A stretch of DNA of 64,000 nt from Streptomyces sp. WP-1 (GCF_030450125.1 NZ_CP123923.1:6457501-6521500); one strand, 5' to 3'; counted from the stretch's first letter, positions 52,796 to 61,499 are shown. Numbers and translations: made by a program. Notes: generated from the letters alone by a model not told the origin.

Positions 52796-53691
52796 CCACC
52801 GCTCTGACGCGCACGGACGTGGCGCCCGTCGCTTCGGCGAAGCGACGGCGCCGCGCCCCGGGCTGGCTGGCCGTGCTCCCGCTGCTGGTCTTCACCGCCG
52901 TCGCCTTCGGCCTGCCCGCCCTCGCGATCCTCGACGGCGCCTTCACCGCGAAGGACGCCACCACCGGCGCCACCTCCTACACCGGCGCCAACATGACGGC
53001 CTCGCTGCACGGGGCGTACCTCACCGCCCTGCTCGGCAGCGTCAAGCTGTCCGCGATCTCCGCGGTGCTCGGCGCCCTGTTCGGACTGCCGCTCGCCCAG
53101 GCCGTCGCCGGCTCCCGCTCCCGCGCCCTGCGCGAGGCCGTGCTGACCGCCTCCGGGGTGCTCGCCAACTTCGGCGGCGTCCCGCTGGCCTTCGCCTTCG
53201 TGGCCACCCTCGGCAACGCGGGCGTGCTCACCCTGCACCTCGGCCTCAAGGACAGCGGCTGGGACCTGTACAGCTTCTGGGGCCTGGTCCTCGTCTACCT
53301 GTACTTCCTCATCCCGCTGATGGTCCTCACCATCACCCCCGCCCTCGACGGCCTGCGCGCCCAGTGGCGGGAGGCCGCGCTGAACAACGGCGCCACCGGC
53401 GTGCAGTACTGGCGGCACGTGGCCCTGCCCGTGCTCGCGCCCTCCCTGCTCGGCGGATTCGTGCTGCTGTTCGGCAGCGCCTTCGCCGCCTACGCCACCG
53501 CCGCCGCGATGGTCGGCAGCGCGGTCCCGCTGGTCACCCTCCAGATCGCCGACGCCCTGTCCGGCAACGTCCTGGTCGGGCAGGAGAACGTCGCCCTCGC
53601 CCTCAGCCTCGACATGGTCCTGGTGGCCGGCGTGGTGATGGCCGTGTACCTGCCCCTGCAACGCCGGAGCGCCCGATGGCTCGACGCCTGA
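52792..53691 (+). CDS. ABC transporter permease 1 (2-AEP/PhnU-like)
   Basis: 299 residues in the ATGA overlap. About six membrane helices with the first at 23-45 (WLAVLPLLVFTAVAFGLPALA). The EAA loop is WREAALNNGATGVQYWRHVALPVLAPSLLG. It forms one half of the membrane channel with the following permease, whose start overlaps its end by 16 bp. Confidence 0.88.
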   Translation: MTTALTRTDVAPVASAKRRRRAPGWLAVLPLLVFTAVAFGLPALAILDGAFTAKDATTGATSYTGANMTASLHGAYLTALLGSVKLSAISAVLGALFGLPLAQAVAGSRSRALREAVLTASGVLANFGGVPLAFAFVATLGNAGVLTLHLGLKDSGWDLYSFWGLVLVYLYFLIPLMVLTITPALDGLRAQWREAALNNGATGVQYWRHVALPVLAPSLLGGFVLLFGSAFAAYATAAAMVGSAVPLVTLQIADALSGNVLVGQENVALALSLDMVLVAGVVMAVYLPLQRRSARWLDA

Positions 53692-54494
53692 CCCCCTGGC
53701 GGTGGGCCGTCCTCGGCCTCGCCGCCCTGTACTTCCTGGTCCCGCTCGCCGCCTCCGTGGTCTTCACGGTGGACGACCCCGACGGCATCAGCTTCGACGC
53801 CTACACCAGGATCCTCTCCACCGGCGGCTTCGTCTCCAGCCTGCTGCTGTCGCTGGAGCTGGCCGTGGCCACCATCGTCGTCGTGCTGCTGCTGATGGTG
53901 CCCGCCGTGGTCGCCCTCAGGCTCGGCGCGCCCCGGCTGCGCCCGGTGGTGGAGGTGGTCTGCTCGCTGCCGCTGGTGGTGCCGCCGATCGCGTTCGTCG
54001 CGGGCATCGTCACCGTGCTCAAATGGGGACCGGACCATCTGTCCAGGACCCCGCTGTTCCAGACCTTCGTGGCGATCCAGAACCCCGGCTTCCCCGTCGT
54101 ACTCGTCCTCGCCTACGTCGTGATGGCGCTGCCCTTCGTGTACCGGGCGCTGGACGCGGGCCTGCGCGCCATCGACGTGCGCACCCTGGTGGAGGCCGCC
54201 CGCAGCTGCGGCGCCTCCTGGCCGCAGGCGCTGGTCCGGGCCGTACTGCCCAACCTGCGCGGGGCACTGCTGAACGCGGCCTTCCTCACCCTGGCACTGG
54301 TCCTCGGCGAGTTCACCGTCGCCCAGCTGCTCGGCTACCAGCCCTTCGCCGTATGGATCTACAACGTCGGCAGCGACCAGGCCCAGATGTCCGTCGCCGT
54401 GTCCGTGCTCAGCCTGCTCGTCACCTGGGCCCTGCTCCTCGCGCTCGCCGGCGTCGGCGGCGGACGCAACCGAACCGCTCCTTCCCGGGGATGA
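53676..54494 (+). CDS. ABC transporter permease 2 (2-AEP/PhnV-like)
   Basis: 272 residues from ATG 53676. About six membrane helices starting WAVLGLAALYFLVPLAASVVF. EAA loop LVEAARSCGASWPQALVRAVLPNLRGALL. Partner of permease 1; the ATPase gene follows 9 bp later. Substrate specificity cannot be assigned from the permease. Confidence 0.88.
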   Translation: MARRLTPWRWAVLGLAALYFLVPLAASVVFTVDDPDGISFDAYTRILSTGGFVSSLLLSLELAVATIVVVLLLMVPAVVALRLGAPRLRPVVEVVCSLPLVVPPIAFVAGIVTVLKWGPDHLSRTPLFQTFVAIQNPGFPVVLVLAYVVMALPFVYRALDAGLRAIDVRTLVEAARSCGASWPQALVRAVLPNLRGALLNAAFLTLALVLGEFTVAQLLGYQPFAVWIYNVGSDQAQMSVAVSVLSLLVTWALLLALAGVGGGRNRTAPSRG

Positions 54495-54503
54495 CCACAC
54501 ACC

Positions 54504-55580
54504 ATGACCGCCACCACACGTGAGAAGCCCGCCACCGAGCAGGCCGCGACCGTCGAATTCCGCTCTCTGCGCCGCGAGTTCGGTGCCACCGTCGCCCTCG
54601 ACGGACTCGACCTCACCGTCCGCCCCGGCGAGTTCCTGGCCCTGCTCGGCCCCTCCGGCTGCGGCAAGACCACCGCCCTGCGCATGCTCGCCGGGTTCGA
54701 ACACCCCGACTCCGGCGCGGTACTGGTCGATGGCCGGGACATCACCCAGGTGCCGGCCCACCGCCGCGACGCCGGGATGGTCTTCCAGTCGTACAGCCTC
54801 TTCCCGCATCTGAACGCCGTCGACAACGTGGCCTTCGGGCTGCGCATGCGGGGCGTGCGCGCGGCCGAACGGCGCTCCAGGGCGGCCGAGTTGCTGGAGC
54901 TGGTCGGCCTCGGCGACAAGGGGGAGCGCTTCCCCCACCAGCTCTCCGGCGGCCAGCAGCAGCGCATCGCGCTCGCCCGCGCCCTCGCCCTGCGCCCCCG
55001 CGTCCTGCTGCTCGACGAGCCGCTGTCCGCGCTGGACGCCAAGGTCCGGCTGAGCCTGCGCGAGGAGATCCGCCGGCTCCAGCAGGAACTCGGCATCACC
55101 ACCCTGTTCGTCACCCATGACCAGGAGGAGGCCCTGTCCGTCGCCGACCGGGTCGCCGTGATGCGCTCCGGACGGCTCGAACAGTGCGCCGAACCCGCCG
55201 AGTTGTACGGCCGCCCCGCCACCGCCTTCGTCGCCGAGTTCGTCGGCACCATGAGCCGGATCCCCGGCGAGCTGAAGGACGGCACCGTCGAGGTGCTCGG
55301 ACAGCGGCTGCCCGCCGACGGCGAGGCCGCGGACGGCACGGTGGACGTGCTGGTACGGCCCGAGAACCTGCGGGTACGGGCCGACGAGCAGGGCGGCGCC
55401 CGGGTCGTCGCCACCGCCTTCCTCGGCGCCGTCGTCCGGCTCACCGTACGGCTCGCCGACGGCACCGAGGCCAAGGCCGACCTGCCCGCGCACGAGGCCG
55501 CGGGCCTGGGCGCCACAGCCGCCGTCACCGCGTCGCTGCCGGAGCGCCCCGTGCTCGTGGCCGCCCGCACCGAGAACTGA
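54504..55580 (+). CDS. ABC transporter ATP-binding subunit
   Basis: 358 residues. Walker A GPSGCGKTT, Q-loop, signature LSGGQQQRIALARAL, Walker B VLLLDEPLSALD, H-loop FVTHDQEEAL. A C-terminal TOBE domain starts near residue 270 (VDVLVRPENLRVRADEQGG) as in PotA/FbpC/PhnT importers. It energises the two permeases. The fusion hydrolase follows 14 bp later. Confidence 0.95.
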   Translation: MTATTREKPATEQAATVEFRSLRREFGATVALDGLDLTVRPGEFLALLGPSGCGKTTALRMLAGFEHPDSGAVLVDGRDITQVPAHRRDAGMVFQSYSLFPHLNAVDNVAFGLRMRGVRAAERRSRAAELLELVGLGDKGERFPHQLSGGQQQRIALARALALRPRVLLLDEPLSALDAKVRLSLREEIRRLQQELGITTLFVTHDQEEALSVADRVAVMRSGRLEQCAEPAELYGRPATAFVAEFVGTMSRIPGELKDGTVEVLGQRLPADGEAADGTVDVLVRPENLRVRADEQGGARVVATAFLGAVVRLTVRLADGTEAKADLPAHEAAGLGATAAVTASLPERPVLVAARTEN

Positions 55581-55594
55581 GGACAGACACCCAC

Positions 55595-57064
55595 GTGACC
55601 ACCCCCCACAACCCCCGACTCCCGCTCCAGGCCGTCCTGTTCGACATGGACGGCACGCTCGTGGACACCGAGCACCTGTGGTGGGAGGCGGTCGAGGCGG
55701 TCGCCGGACGGCCGCTGACCGAGGCCGACCAGCCGGACGTCCTCGGCCGCCCGGTGGAGCACACCGCCCACTGGCTCGCCCGCGCCACCGGGCGGGCCGC
55801 CCACGACCTCGCCGCCGGGCTCCACCGCGAGTTCGCCGACCGGGTCCGCACCGGGATCGTGCCCCGCCCCGGCGCCCTCGCCCTGCTCGACGCGCTCGCC
55901 GCCGAGGGCGTGCCGACCGCGCTGGTCACCGCGTCCCCGCGCGCGGTCGCCGACCTCGTCATCGAGGCCCTCGGCAGCCACCGGTTCGCGCTCTCCGTCA
56001 CGGCCGACGACACCGTCCGCACCAAGCCCGACCCCGAGCCCTACCTCGCCGCCTGCCGCGCCCTCGGCGTCGAGCCGGGCGCCTGCGTGGCCGTCGAGGA
56101 CACCCCGACCGGCGTGGCCTCCGCCGAGGCCGCCGGGTGCGCGGTGCTCGCCGTACCCTCCCTCGCCCCGATCGCCGCCGCGCCCGGCCGCACCGTGCGG
56201 GGCAGCCTGGCGGACGTCACCGTCGAGGAGCTGAGGGCCATGGCCGCGCCCGCGCTGACCGTCCTGAGCTGGAACCTCTGGCTCGGCGGCGCGAAGGTCG
56301 ACGACCACCGGGCCAAGCAGGTCAAGGTGATCCTGGACAGCGGCGCCGATGTCGTCGGGCTCCAGGAGACCGCGGGCACCGCCGCCCAGGAGCTGGCCGA
56401 GGCCCTCGGCTGGCACCACCACCGGGCCGGCGAGAACCTCGGCGTCATCAGCCGCCACCCGATCACCGCCCGCTTCGGCGACCCGGACGTCGGCTTCTAC
56501 GGCGCCACGGGCGTCCGCGTCCGGATCGCCCCCGGCCGCGCGGTCGACGTATGGACCGCGCATCTGCACTACACGCCGTACGGGCCCTACGAGTCCGCCT
56601 TCGACGGGCTGCCGGCGGCCGGGCTGATCGCCCACGAGGAGGTCCGGCTCACCCAGCTGCGCGAGGCGCTGGAGCGGATCGAGCAGGCGTCCGAGGAGGG
56701 CGTCCCGGTCGTCCTGACCGGCGACTTCAACTGCCCCTCGCACCTGGATCGGCCCGAGGTGGCCTGGCCGGTGACGAAGGCCGCCGAGGAGGCGGGGCTC
56801 GCCGACGCCTACCGCCAGGCCCACCCCGACCCCGTCGCGGCCCCCGGGCACACCTGGTCGCCGATCCACCCGGTGCACGAGGACGGCAGCGGCCGGGCCG
56901 AGCCGCAGGACCGGATCGACTACGTGCTGCACCGGGGCCTGACCGTCCGGGGCGCGCGCACCCTGGTCACCGGGGACCCCCGCCCCTGGCCGGACGTGGC
57001 CGGAAACGAATGGCCCTCCGACCATGCGGCGGTCCTCGCCTCCTTTGCGTTCCCTGTGAGCTGA
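55595..57064 (+). CDS. HAD phosphatase fused to endonuclease/exonuclease/phosphatase (EEP) domain
   Basis: 489 residues from GTG 55595, no stop between the two parts. Domain 1 (about 12-215) is a HAD-IA/beta-phosphoglucomutase-like hydrolase: nucleophile and acid in FDMDGTLVDTEHLWW (D17, D19), TASP, the Lys in RTKPDPEPYLAAC, and EDTPTGVASAEAAG. Domain 2 (about 217-486) is an EEP phosphodiesterase with SWNLW, GLQET, HLHYTPYGPYES, TGDFNCPSHLD, DRIDYVLH and SDHAAV; all metal and catalytic residues appear present. No signal peptide, so it works in the cytoplasm, ideally placed to cut an imported phosphodiester and then remove phosphate. M216 with GAGGG just upstream could also start a stand-alone EEP (274 residues). 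I do not know a described protein of this design. Confidence 0.85.
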   Translation: MTTPHNPRLPLQAVLFDMDGTLVDTEHLWWEAVEAVAGRPLTEADQPDVLGRPVEHTAHWLARATGRAAHDLAAGLHREFADRVRTGIVPRPGALALLDALAAEGVPTALVTASPRAVADLVIEALGSHRFALSVTADDTVRTKPDPEPYLAACRALGVEPGACVAVEDTPTGVASAEAAGCAVLAVPSLAPIAAAPGRTVRGSLADVTVEELRAMAAPALTVLSWNLWLGGAKVDDHRAKQVKVILDSGADVVGLQETAGTAAQELAEALGWHHHRAGENLGVISRHPITARFGDPDVGFYGATGVRVRIAPGRAVDVWTAHLHYTPYGPYESAFDGLPAAGLIAHEEVRLTQLREALERIEQASEEGVPVVLTGDFNCPSHLDRPEVAWPVTKAAEEAGLADAYRQAHPDPVAAPGHTWSPIHPVHEDGSGRAEPQDRIDYVLHRGLTVRGARTLVTGDPRPWPDVAGNEWPSDHAAVLASFAFPVS

Positions 57065-57087
57065 CCTGGGGTTACCGGCGGTCGCCG

Positions 57088-57117
57088 TTGCGGTTCGCGG
57101 TGACCGTCCCGTAGGTT
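57088..57117 (+). promoter_or_regulatory. Candidate promoter of the conservon
   Basis: TTGCGG (57088-57093), 18-bp spacer, TAGGTT (57112-57117). Start near 57124, leader about 35 nt. A near-palindrome GGTAATACC (57138-57146) lies in the leader before the ATG. Confidence 0.4.
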
Positions 57118-57158
57118 GTGCGGGCTCTCTACTGACTGGTAATACCGGTAGGTCTTCC

Positions 57159-59618
57159 ATGCGCTGGCCCCTCGGCCGTCCCACCACCGTCCGCACCCGG
57201 ATCGTGGCGCTCGCGCTCGCCCCGGCGGTCGCCCTGACGGCCCTGTGGGGCTTCGCCATGGTGTCCGTCACCGCGGAGCTGCGCGCGCTGATCCGGGTCC
57301 AGGGGGTGTACGACGACTTCGGGACCCCCGTGGACACCGCCGTCGGGCAGATCCAGATCGAGCGCCGGATGTCCGCCGCCTATCTGGGCGCGGGCGGCCG
57401 GGACGCCGCGGGGGCGGGCCGGCTGCTCGGCCAGCAGCGCCGCACCGACCAGGCGGTCGAGGCCATGCGGCAGGCGATCCGCGGCGGCGACCGGAGCCGG
57501 CTCACGGCGCGCCAGCGGCAGTCGCTGGACGCGATGGTCACGGCCACCGACCGGCTGGACGGGCTGCGGCAGCGGGTGCTCACCCGGAGGATCGGCTGGG
57601 ACCGGGCGGTCGAGCAGTACAGCGCGCTGATCGAGCCCACCTTCGATGTGCAGTCCACGCTGACCGCGCTCCAGGCCGGGCAGCTCGCCCGGGAGACCGG
57701 GACCGTCTTCGAGCTGGTGCGGGTGCGCGAGTTCGTCTCCCGCGAGGACGCGCTGGTCGTCGGGGCGGGGGCGGCGGGCACCGCGCTGACCCCGGGCCAG
57801 TACGGCGCGCTCACCCAGACCATCGAGGACCGGCGCGTCTTCCAGCAGACCTATGTGCCCGACCTGCCCGCCGACTCCCGGGCCCTGTTCGAGAAGTTCC
57901 AGGACGGCGCGCTGTACCGCTCGCTGGTCCAGGGCGAGGACGCGCTGCTGCGGGCCGGGGCGGGCGGGGCGTCCCGGGCGGTCGCGGCGGACGGCTGGCG
58001 CTCGACCGCCGACCGGATCGTCGAGCAGTACCGCGATCTGTGCACCGAGGCCGGTGACAACTCCGCCGCGCGCGGGCGGGCGTTCGCCTACCGGGAGCTG
58101 ACCAAGGCCGCGATCGCCGGTGCCGCCGGGCTGGCCGTCGCGGGGCTGTCGCTGTGGTTCGCGATGCGCGGCGCGCGGCGGATCTCGCGCCGCCTGGAGG
58201 CGCTGCGGGACGCGGCGGATGTGCTCGCCGGGCGGCAGCTTCCCGATGTGATGCGCAGGTTGAGCGCCGGTGAGGAGGTGGACGCGGTGGCCGAGGCGCC
58301 GCCGCTCGCCGCCGCCGGGGACCGCGACGACGAGATCGGGCAGGTCGGCCGGTCCTTCAACGCCGCGCGGCTCGCCGCCGTCGAGGCCGCGGTGCGGCAG
58401 GCGACCCTGCGCCGGGGCCTGTTCGCGGTGCTGCTCAACATCGCGCGCCGCAACCAGGCGCTGGTGCACCGGCAGTTGAAGCTGGTGGACACGCTGGAGC
58501 GGCGCACCGAGGACCCCGACATCCTGCGCGAGCTGTTCCGCATCGACCATCTCACCACCCGGATGCGGCGGCACGCGGAGAGCCTGATCATCCTCTCCGG
58601 CTCGGCGCCCGGCCGCCGTTGGCGCCGGCCCGTGCCCATCGCGCGGGTGGTCTCCTCGGCGGTCGGCGAGATCGAGGACTACGCGCGGGTGGTGGTGCCG
58701 CCGATGCCGGACACCGGGATCGCGGCGGACGCGGTCGCCGACGTCGTCCATCTCTGCGCCGAACTCCTGGAGAACGCCACGGTGTTCTCGCCGCCGCACA
58801 CCCAGGTGACGCTGCGCACCGGGCGGGTCGGCGGCGGTTTCGTGCTGGAGATCGACGACCGTGGCCTCGGCCTCGACGCCGAGGCCCGCGCCCACGCCGA
58901 GCGCACCCTCACCGACCCCGACGCCTTCGACCCCACCCGCCACGACCGCCTCGGCCTCTACGTCGTCGGCCGCCTCGCCGCCCGCCACGGCATCGACGTC
59001 AGCCTCCGGGACTCCCCGTACGGGGGTACGACCGCGGTGGTCCTCCTCCCGGAGTCGATCCTGGCGGAGACCGGGGAGCCGGCCCCACCGACGGCACCCG
59101 AGCCGACCGCCGCGCTGACCGGTGCCGGGCATGGCGGGGTACGGCCGTTGCCGTCACGGCGCAGGAACGATCCTGCGGAGTCCGGGCCGCCGTCGCCCGT
59201 GCTGCCCGGTACGGACGGGGGCGGGGCCGGGCGGCCGACGCCGTCCGGGCGTCCGGGAACGCACGAGTCCGGTGCCGGCCGGGATGCGGCGGGGGCCGGG
59301 TCCGCGCCGGCCGGGAGTTCCGGTGCGTCCCCGGCCGGTGCCGGGTGGCAGAAGCCGTCCGAGCCTGCCGCCCCCGCTCTCCCCACCCGTGTCCGGCAAG
59401 CCTCGCTCGCGCGGCAGTTGCGGGAGGAGCCGCAGGCGCGGGGCGGGCGGCGGGAGGTGGATGCCGAGGAGATGAGGGCGATCTTCGGGGCGTTCCAGCG
59501 TGGGCTCGATCAGGGGCGCAAGGGGATGCCCGCGCGGCCCGCGCAGGCCGGGGCCAGTGATGGCGACACCGTGAACAACCACGTCGACGAAGGGACGGAC
59601 ACCGACGATGCACGGTGA
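57159..59618 (+). CDS. cvnA: Conservon sensor histidine-kinase-like protein CvnA
   Basis: 819 residues. Membrane helix near 15-37, extracytoplasmic nitrate/nitrite-sensing-like domain at about 40-300, second helix near 317-337 (AIAGAAGLAVAGLSLWFAM), HAMP, then a kinase core with RNQALVHRQLKLVDTLERRT, an N-box LCAELLENATVFSPP, EIDDRGLGLD and GLYVVGRLAARHGI. The canonical phospho-His box is atypical, as in other CvnA. The last 200 residues are Pro/Gly/Ser-rich and disordered. Known: CvnA interacts with CvnB, C and D at the membrane in S. coelicolor. It overlaps cvnB by 11 bp. Confidence 0.9.
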   Translation: MRWPLGRPTTVRTRIVALALAPAVALTALWGFAMVSVTAELRALIRVQGVYDDFGTPVDTAVGQIQIERRMSAAYLGAGGRDAAGAGRLLGQQRRTDQAVEAMRQAIRGGDRSRLTARQRQSLDAMVTATDRLDGLRQRVLTRRIGWDRAVEQYSALIEPTFDVQSTLTALQAGQLARETGTVFELVRVREFVSREDALVVGAGAAGTALTPGQYGALTQTIEDRRVFQQTYVPDLPADSRALFEKFQDGALYRSLVQGEDALLRAGAGGASRAVAADGWRSTADRIVEQYRDLCTEAGDNSAARGRAFAYRELTKAAIAGAAGLAVAGLSLWFAMRGARRISRRLEALRDAADVLAGRQLPDVMRRLSAGEEVDAVAEAPPLAAAGDRDDEIGQVGRSFNAARLAAVEAAVRQATLRRGLFAVLLNIARRNQALVHRQLKLVDTLERRTEDPDILRELFRIDHLTTRMRRHAESLIILSGSAPGRRWRRPVPIARVVSSAVGEIEDYARVVVPPMPDTGIAADAVADVVHLCAELLENATVFSPPHTQVTLRTGRVGGGFVLEIDDRGLGLDAEARAHAERTLTDPDAFDPTRHDRLGLYVVGRLAARHGIDVSLRDSPYGGTTAVVLLPESILAETGEPAPPTAPEPTAALTGAGHGGVRPLPSRRRNDPAESGPPSPVLPGTDGGGAGRPTPSGRPGTHESGAGRDAAGAGSAPAGSSGASPAGAGWQKPSEPAAPALPTRVRQASLARQLREEPQARGGRREVDAEEMRAIFGAFQRGLDQGRKGMPARPAQAGASDGDTVNNHVDEGTDTDDAR

Positions 59619-60126
59619 CGACCAGACCCGTGACCAGCCCGCCGCGCCCGCCGCGCCCGCCGCGCCCGCCGCGCCCGCCGCGCCCGCCGCGCCCGCCGCG
59701 CCCGCCGCGCCCGCCGCGCCCGCCGCGCCCGCCGGAACACCCGGCACGGACCTCGGCTGGCTGCTGGACGACCTCGTGGCGCGCACCGACCACGTCCGCC
59801 AGGCCGTGCTGCTCACCGCCGACGGCCTCGCGCTGAGCAGCTCCGAGGGCATGCCCCGGCAGGACATCGAGCACCTGGCCGCCGTCTGCTCCGGCTTCCA
59901 CGGCCTCGCCCGTTCCGCGGGGCAGCGGTTCGCCGCGGGCAGGGTGCGCCAGACCATGGTGATGCTGGACGAGGCCTACCTGTTCATCACCCCGGCAGGG
60001 CACGGCAGCCGCCTCGCCGTACTCAGCGAGGCCAACACCGACGTCGGCCAACTCGCCCACGAGATGGCCCTGTTGGTCCGCCGTCTCGGCAGTCATCTGG
60101 ACGCGGCGGCCCGTGCCACCCCATGA
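59608..60126 (+). CDS. cvnB: Roadblock/LC7 protein CvnB with AAP repeat tail
   Basis: 172 residues, starting inside cvnA. Residues 12-42 are (Ala-Ala-Pro) repeats encoded by a perfect 9-bp tandem array; the Roadblock/LC7 domain occupies about 48-165 (LGWLLDDLVARTDHVRQAVLLTADGLALSSS). Roadblock proteins act with small GTPases as scaffolds or GAPs. EF-P from this window would probably be needed to translate the Pro-rich tail efficiently if Pro-Pro were present, but the tail has only single prolines. Confidence 0.9.
   Translation: MHGDDQTRDQPAAPAAPAAPAAPAAPAAPAAPAAPAAPAAPAGTPGTDLGWLLDDLVARTDHVRQAVLLTADGLALSSSEGMPRQDIEHLAAVCSGFHGLARSAGQRFAAGRVRQTMVMLDEAYLFITPAGHGSRLAVLSEANTDVGQLAHEMALLVRRLGSHLDAAARATP
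59641..59730 (+). repeat. Ten perfect copies of a 9-bp repeat in cvnB
   Basis: GCCGCGCCC is repeated ten times without error from 59641 to 59730. Because the unit is three codons (Ala-Ala-Pro), changes in copy number keep the frame and only alter tail length. Long perfect arrays like this are rare in coding DNA with free synonymous positions. Confidence 0.95.
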
Positions 60127-60133
60127 TCCCGCC

Positions 60134-60517
60134 GTGAGCGACGAGCACTGGTACGAGGACGAGACCGGGTCGATGGTGCGCCCCTACACCGTGACCCGGG
60201 GCCGCACCCGGCCCTCGGACCGGCATGCCGTCGACCTGATGTCCCAAGTCACCGCCCTGGAGGCGGCGGACGCCGCGGGCGCCGGCGTCGACCACGCGCG
60301 CGCCGCCCTGCTGGACCTGGTACGACGCGGCCCCCGCCCGGTCGCCGAGCTGGCCGCGGACGCCGACCTGCCCCTGACCGTGGTGCGGGTGCTGCTCGGC
60401 GACCTGGCCGAGGCGGGCCTCGTCCGCATCGCCGCGCCCCGCCGCGACCCGGCCGGCGGCCCCACCGCCGACCCCGGGCTCCTGCGGGAGATCGTCGACC
60501 GGCTGCGCGAGATCTAG
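60134..60517 (+). CDS. cvnC: DUF742 protein CvnC
   Basis: 127 residues from GTG 60134 (VSDEHWYEDETGSMVRPYTVTRGRT); an in-frame GTG 60113 would add seven residues and overlap cvnB. The DUF742 core is a winged-helix-like fold, LVRRGPRPVAELAADADLPLTVVRVLLGDLAEAGLVRI. It is the third conservon member. The normally next gene, the Ras-like GTPase cvnD, is missing: a DUF4232 lipoprotein follows instead. Confidence 0.88.
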   Translation: MSDEHWYEDETGSMVRPYTVTRGRTRPSDRHAVDLMSQVTALEAADAAGAGVDHARAALLDLVRRGPRPVAELAADADLPLTVVRVLLGDLAEAGLVRIAAPRRDPAGGPTADPGLLREIVDRLREI

Positions 60518-60619
60518 TGTTTGTAACAGCCATGTAGGGGACCCGTGTCGGCCGGAACCCTTGATCCACCCGGGTTGTCTCAGGGAACAGCACGTCAGCC
60601 GGACCTCTTAAGGGGAAAC

Positions 60620-61294
60620 ATGCGCGTCCAGAAGATCTCGCTGCTCGCCGTCGCCGTCGCCGCGGGCCTGTCGCTCACCGCCTGCGGGAGCAGCGACAGC
60701 AACTCCGGCGGCAGCGACTCCTCCGCGCCGAGCGGCGCCGCCTCGGACACCTCGGGCGCCCAGGCATCGGGCGGCAGCGGCGGTTCGACGGGCGCCACCG
60801 CCTCCTCGGGATCCGGCACCACCGGCTCCAGCGGCTCCACCGGCCAGAACGGCGGCCAGTCGGGCGGCACCCACGGCCCCACCGGTTCCGGCCGTGCCTC
60901 CGGCGCCGCCTGCACCACCGCCCACCTGGCCTTCAGCACCTCGGGCGGCATGGGTGAGGGCCAGCTGATCGTCAACATGAAGAACACCGGCTCGGCCAAC
61001 TGCACCCTGCACGGCTTCCCGGGCGTGGACCTGAAGAGCAAGGACGGCACGGACAGCGCCACCCGCAGCAAGCTCGCCGCCCCCACCGTCACCCTCCAGC
61101 CGGGCGCCGAGACCCGCTTCACCCTGCACTACCCGCCGAACAACTCCGGCGGCTCGGGTGTGACCTTCACCCAGCTCGTCGTCACCCCGCCGAACGAGAC
61201 CCACTCCACGACCCTGAACGCCCGCGTCAACGTCCCGGTCACCGAGAACGGCGGCTCCGGCATCACCGTCGACCCGGTCGGCACCGGCAAGTAA
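60620..61294 (+). CDS. DUF4232 secreted lipoprotein
   Basis: 224 residues from ATG 60620 with AAGGGG upstream. Signal peptide and lipobox VAAGLSLTACGSS; about 90 residues of Ser/Gly/Thr linker follow, then a beta-sandwich DUF4232 domain (CTTAHLAFSTSGGMGEGQLIV; TLHGFPGVDLKSKDG; TLQPGAETRFTLHY). Surface-anchored in Streptomyces; function unknown. It lies after the conservon but has its own leader. Confidence 0.85.
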   Translation: MRVQKISLLAVAVAAGLSLTACGSSDSNSGGSDSSAPSGAASDTSGAQASGGSGGSTGATASSGSGTTGSSGSTGQNGGQSGGTHGPTGSGRASGAACTTAHLAFSTSGGMGEGQLIVNMKNTGSANCTLHGFPGVDLKSKDGTDSATRSKLAAPTVTLQPGAETRFTLHYPPNNSGGSGVTFTQLVVTPPNETHSTTLNARVNVPVTENGGSGITVDPVGTGK

Positions 61295-61313
61295 CGCCGG
61301 CCCCGAAGCGCAC

Positions 61314-61336
61314 GGGGGCGCCCGCACAGCGCCCCC
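61314..61336 (+). terminator. Terminator after DUF4232 gene
   Basis: Perfect 8-bp arms GGGGGCGC (61314-61321) and GCGCCCCC (61329-61336), 7-nt loop, 19 bp after the stop. Confidence 0.55.
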
Positions 61337-61499
61337 CGGCCGCCTCCCGGCGCGGGCGCGCAACGAATCGCCGCCCCGCCCCCCTCGTACGCAACGAACC
61401 GCGCACCGGCGCGCAACGGCTGCTCCTTGTCCGGCCGAGCGCGCCGACCGTACCGTCTATCTGACCCCGAACCCCCTCCGTGACCGGTGAGGTAGACGC

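Noticed and set aside
53364..53675. Extension of permease 2 upstream
   Set aside because: It overlaps permease 1 in a shadow frame; the first membrane helix follows ATG 53676.
59641..59730. A CRISPR array
   Set aside because: The repeats are contiguous 9-mers without spacers and lie in frame within cvnB.
59510..59740. Gly/Arg-repeat open frames antisense to cvnB
   Set aside because: They are just the complement of the Ala-Ala-Pro array; the Roadblock domain fixes the sense strand.
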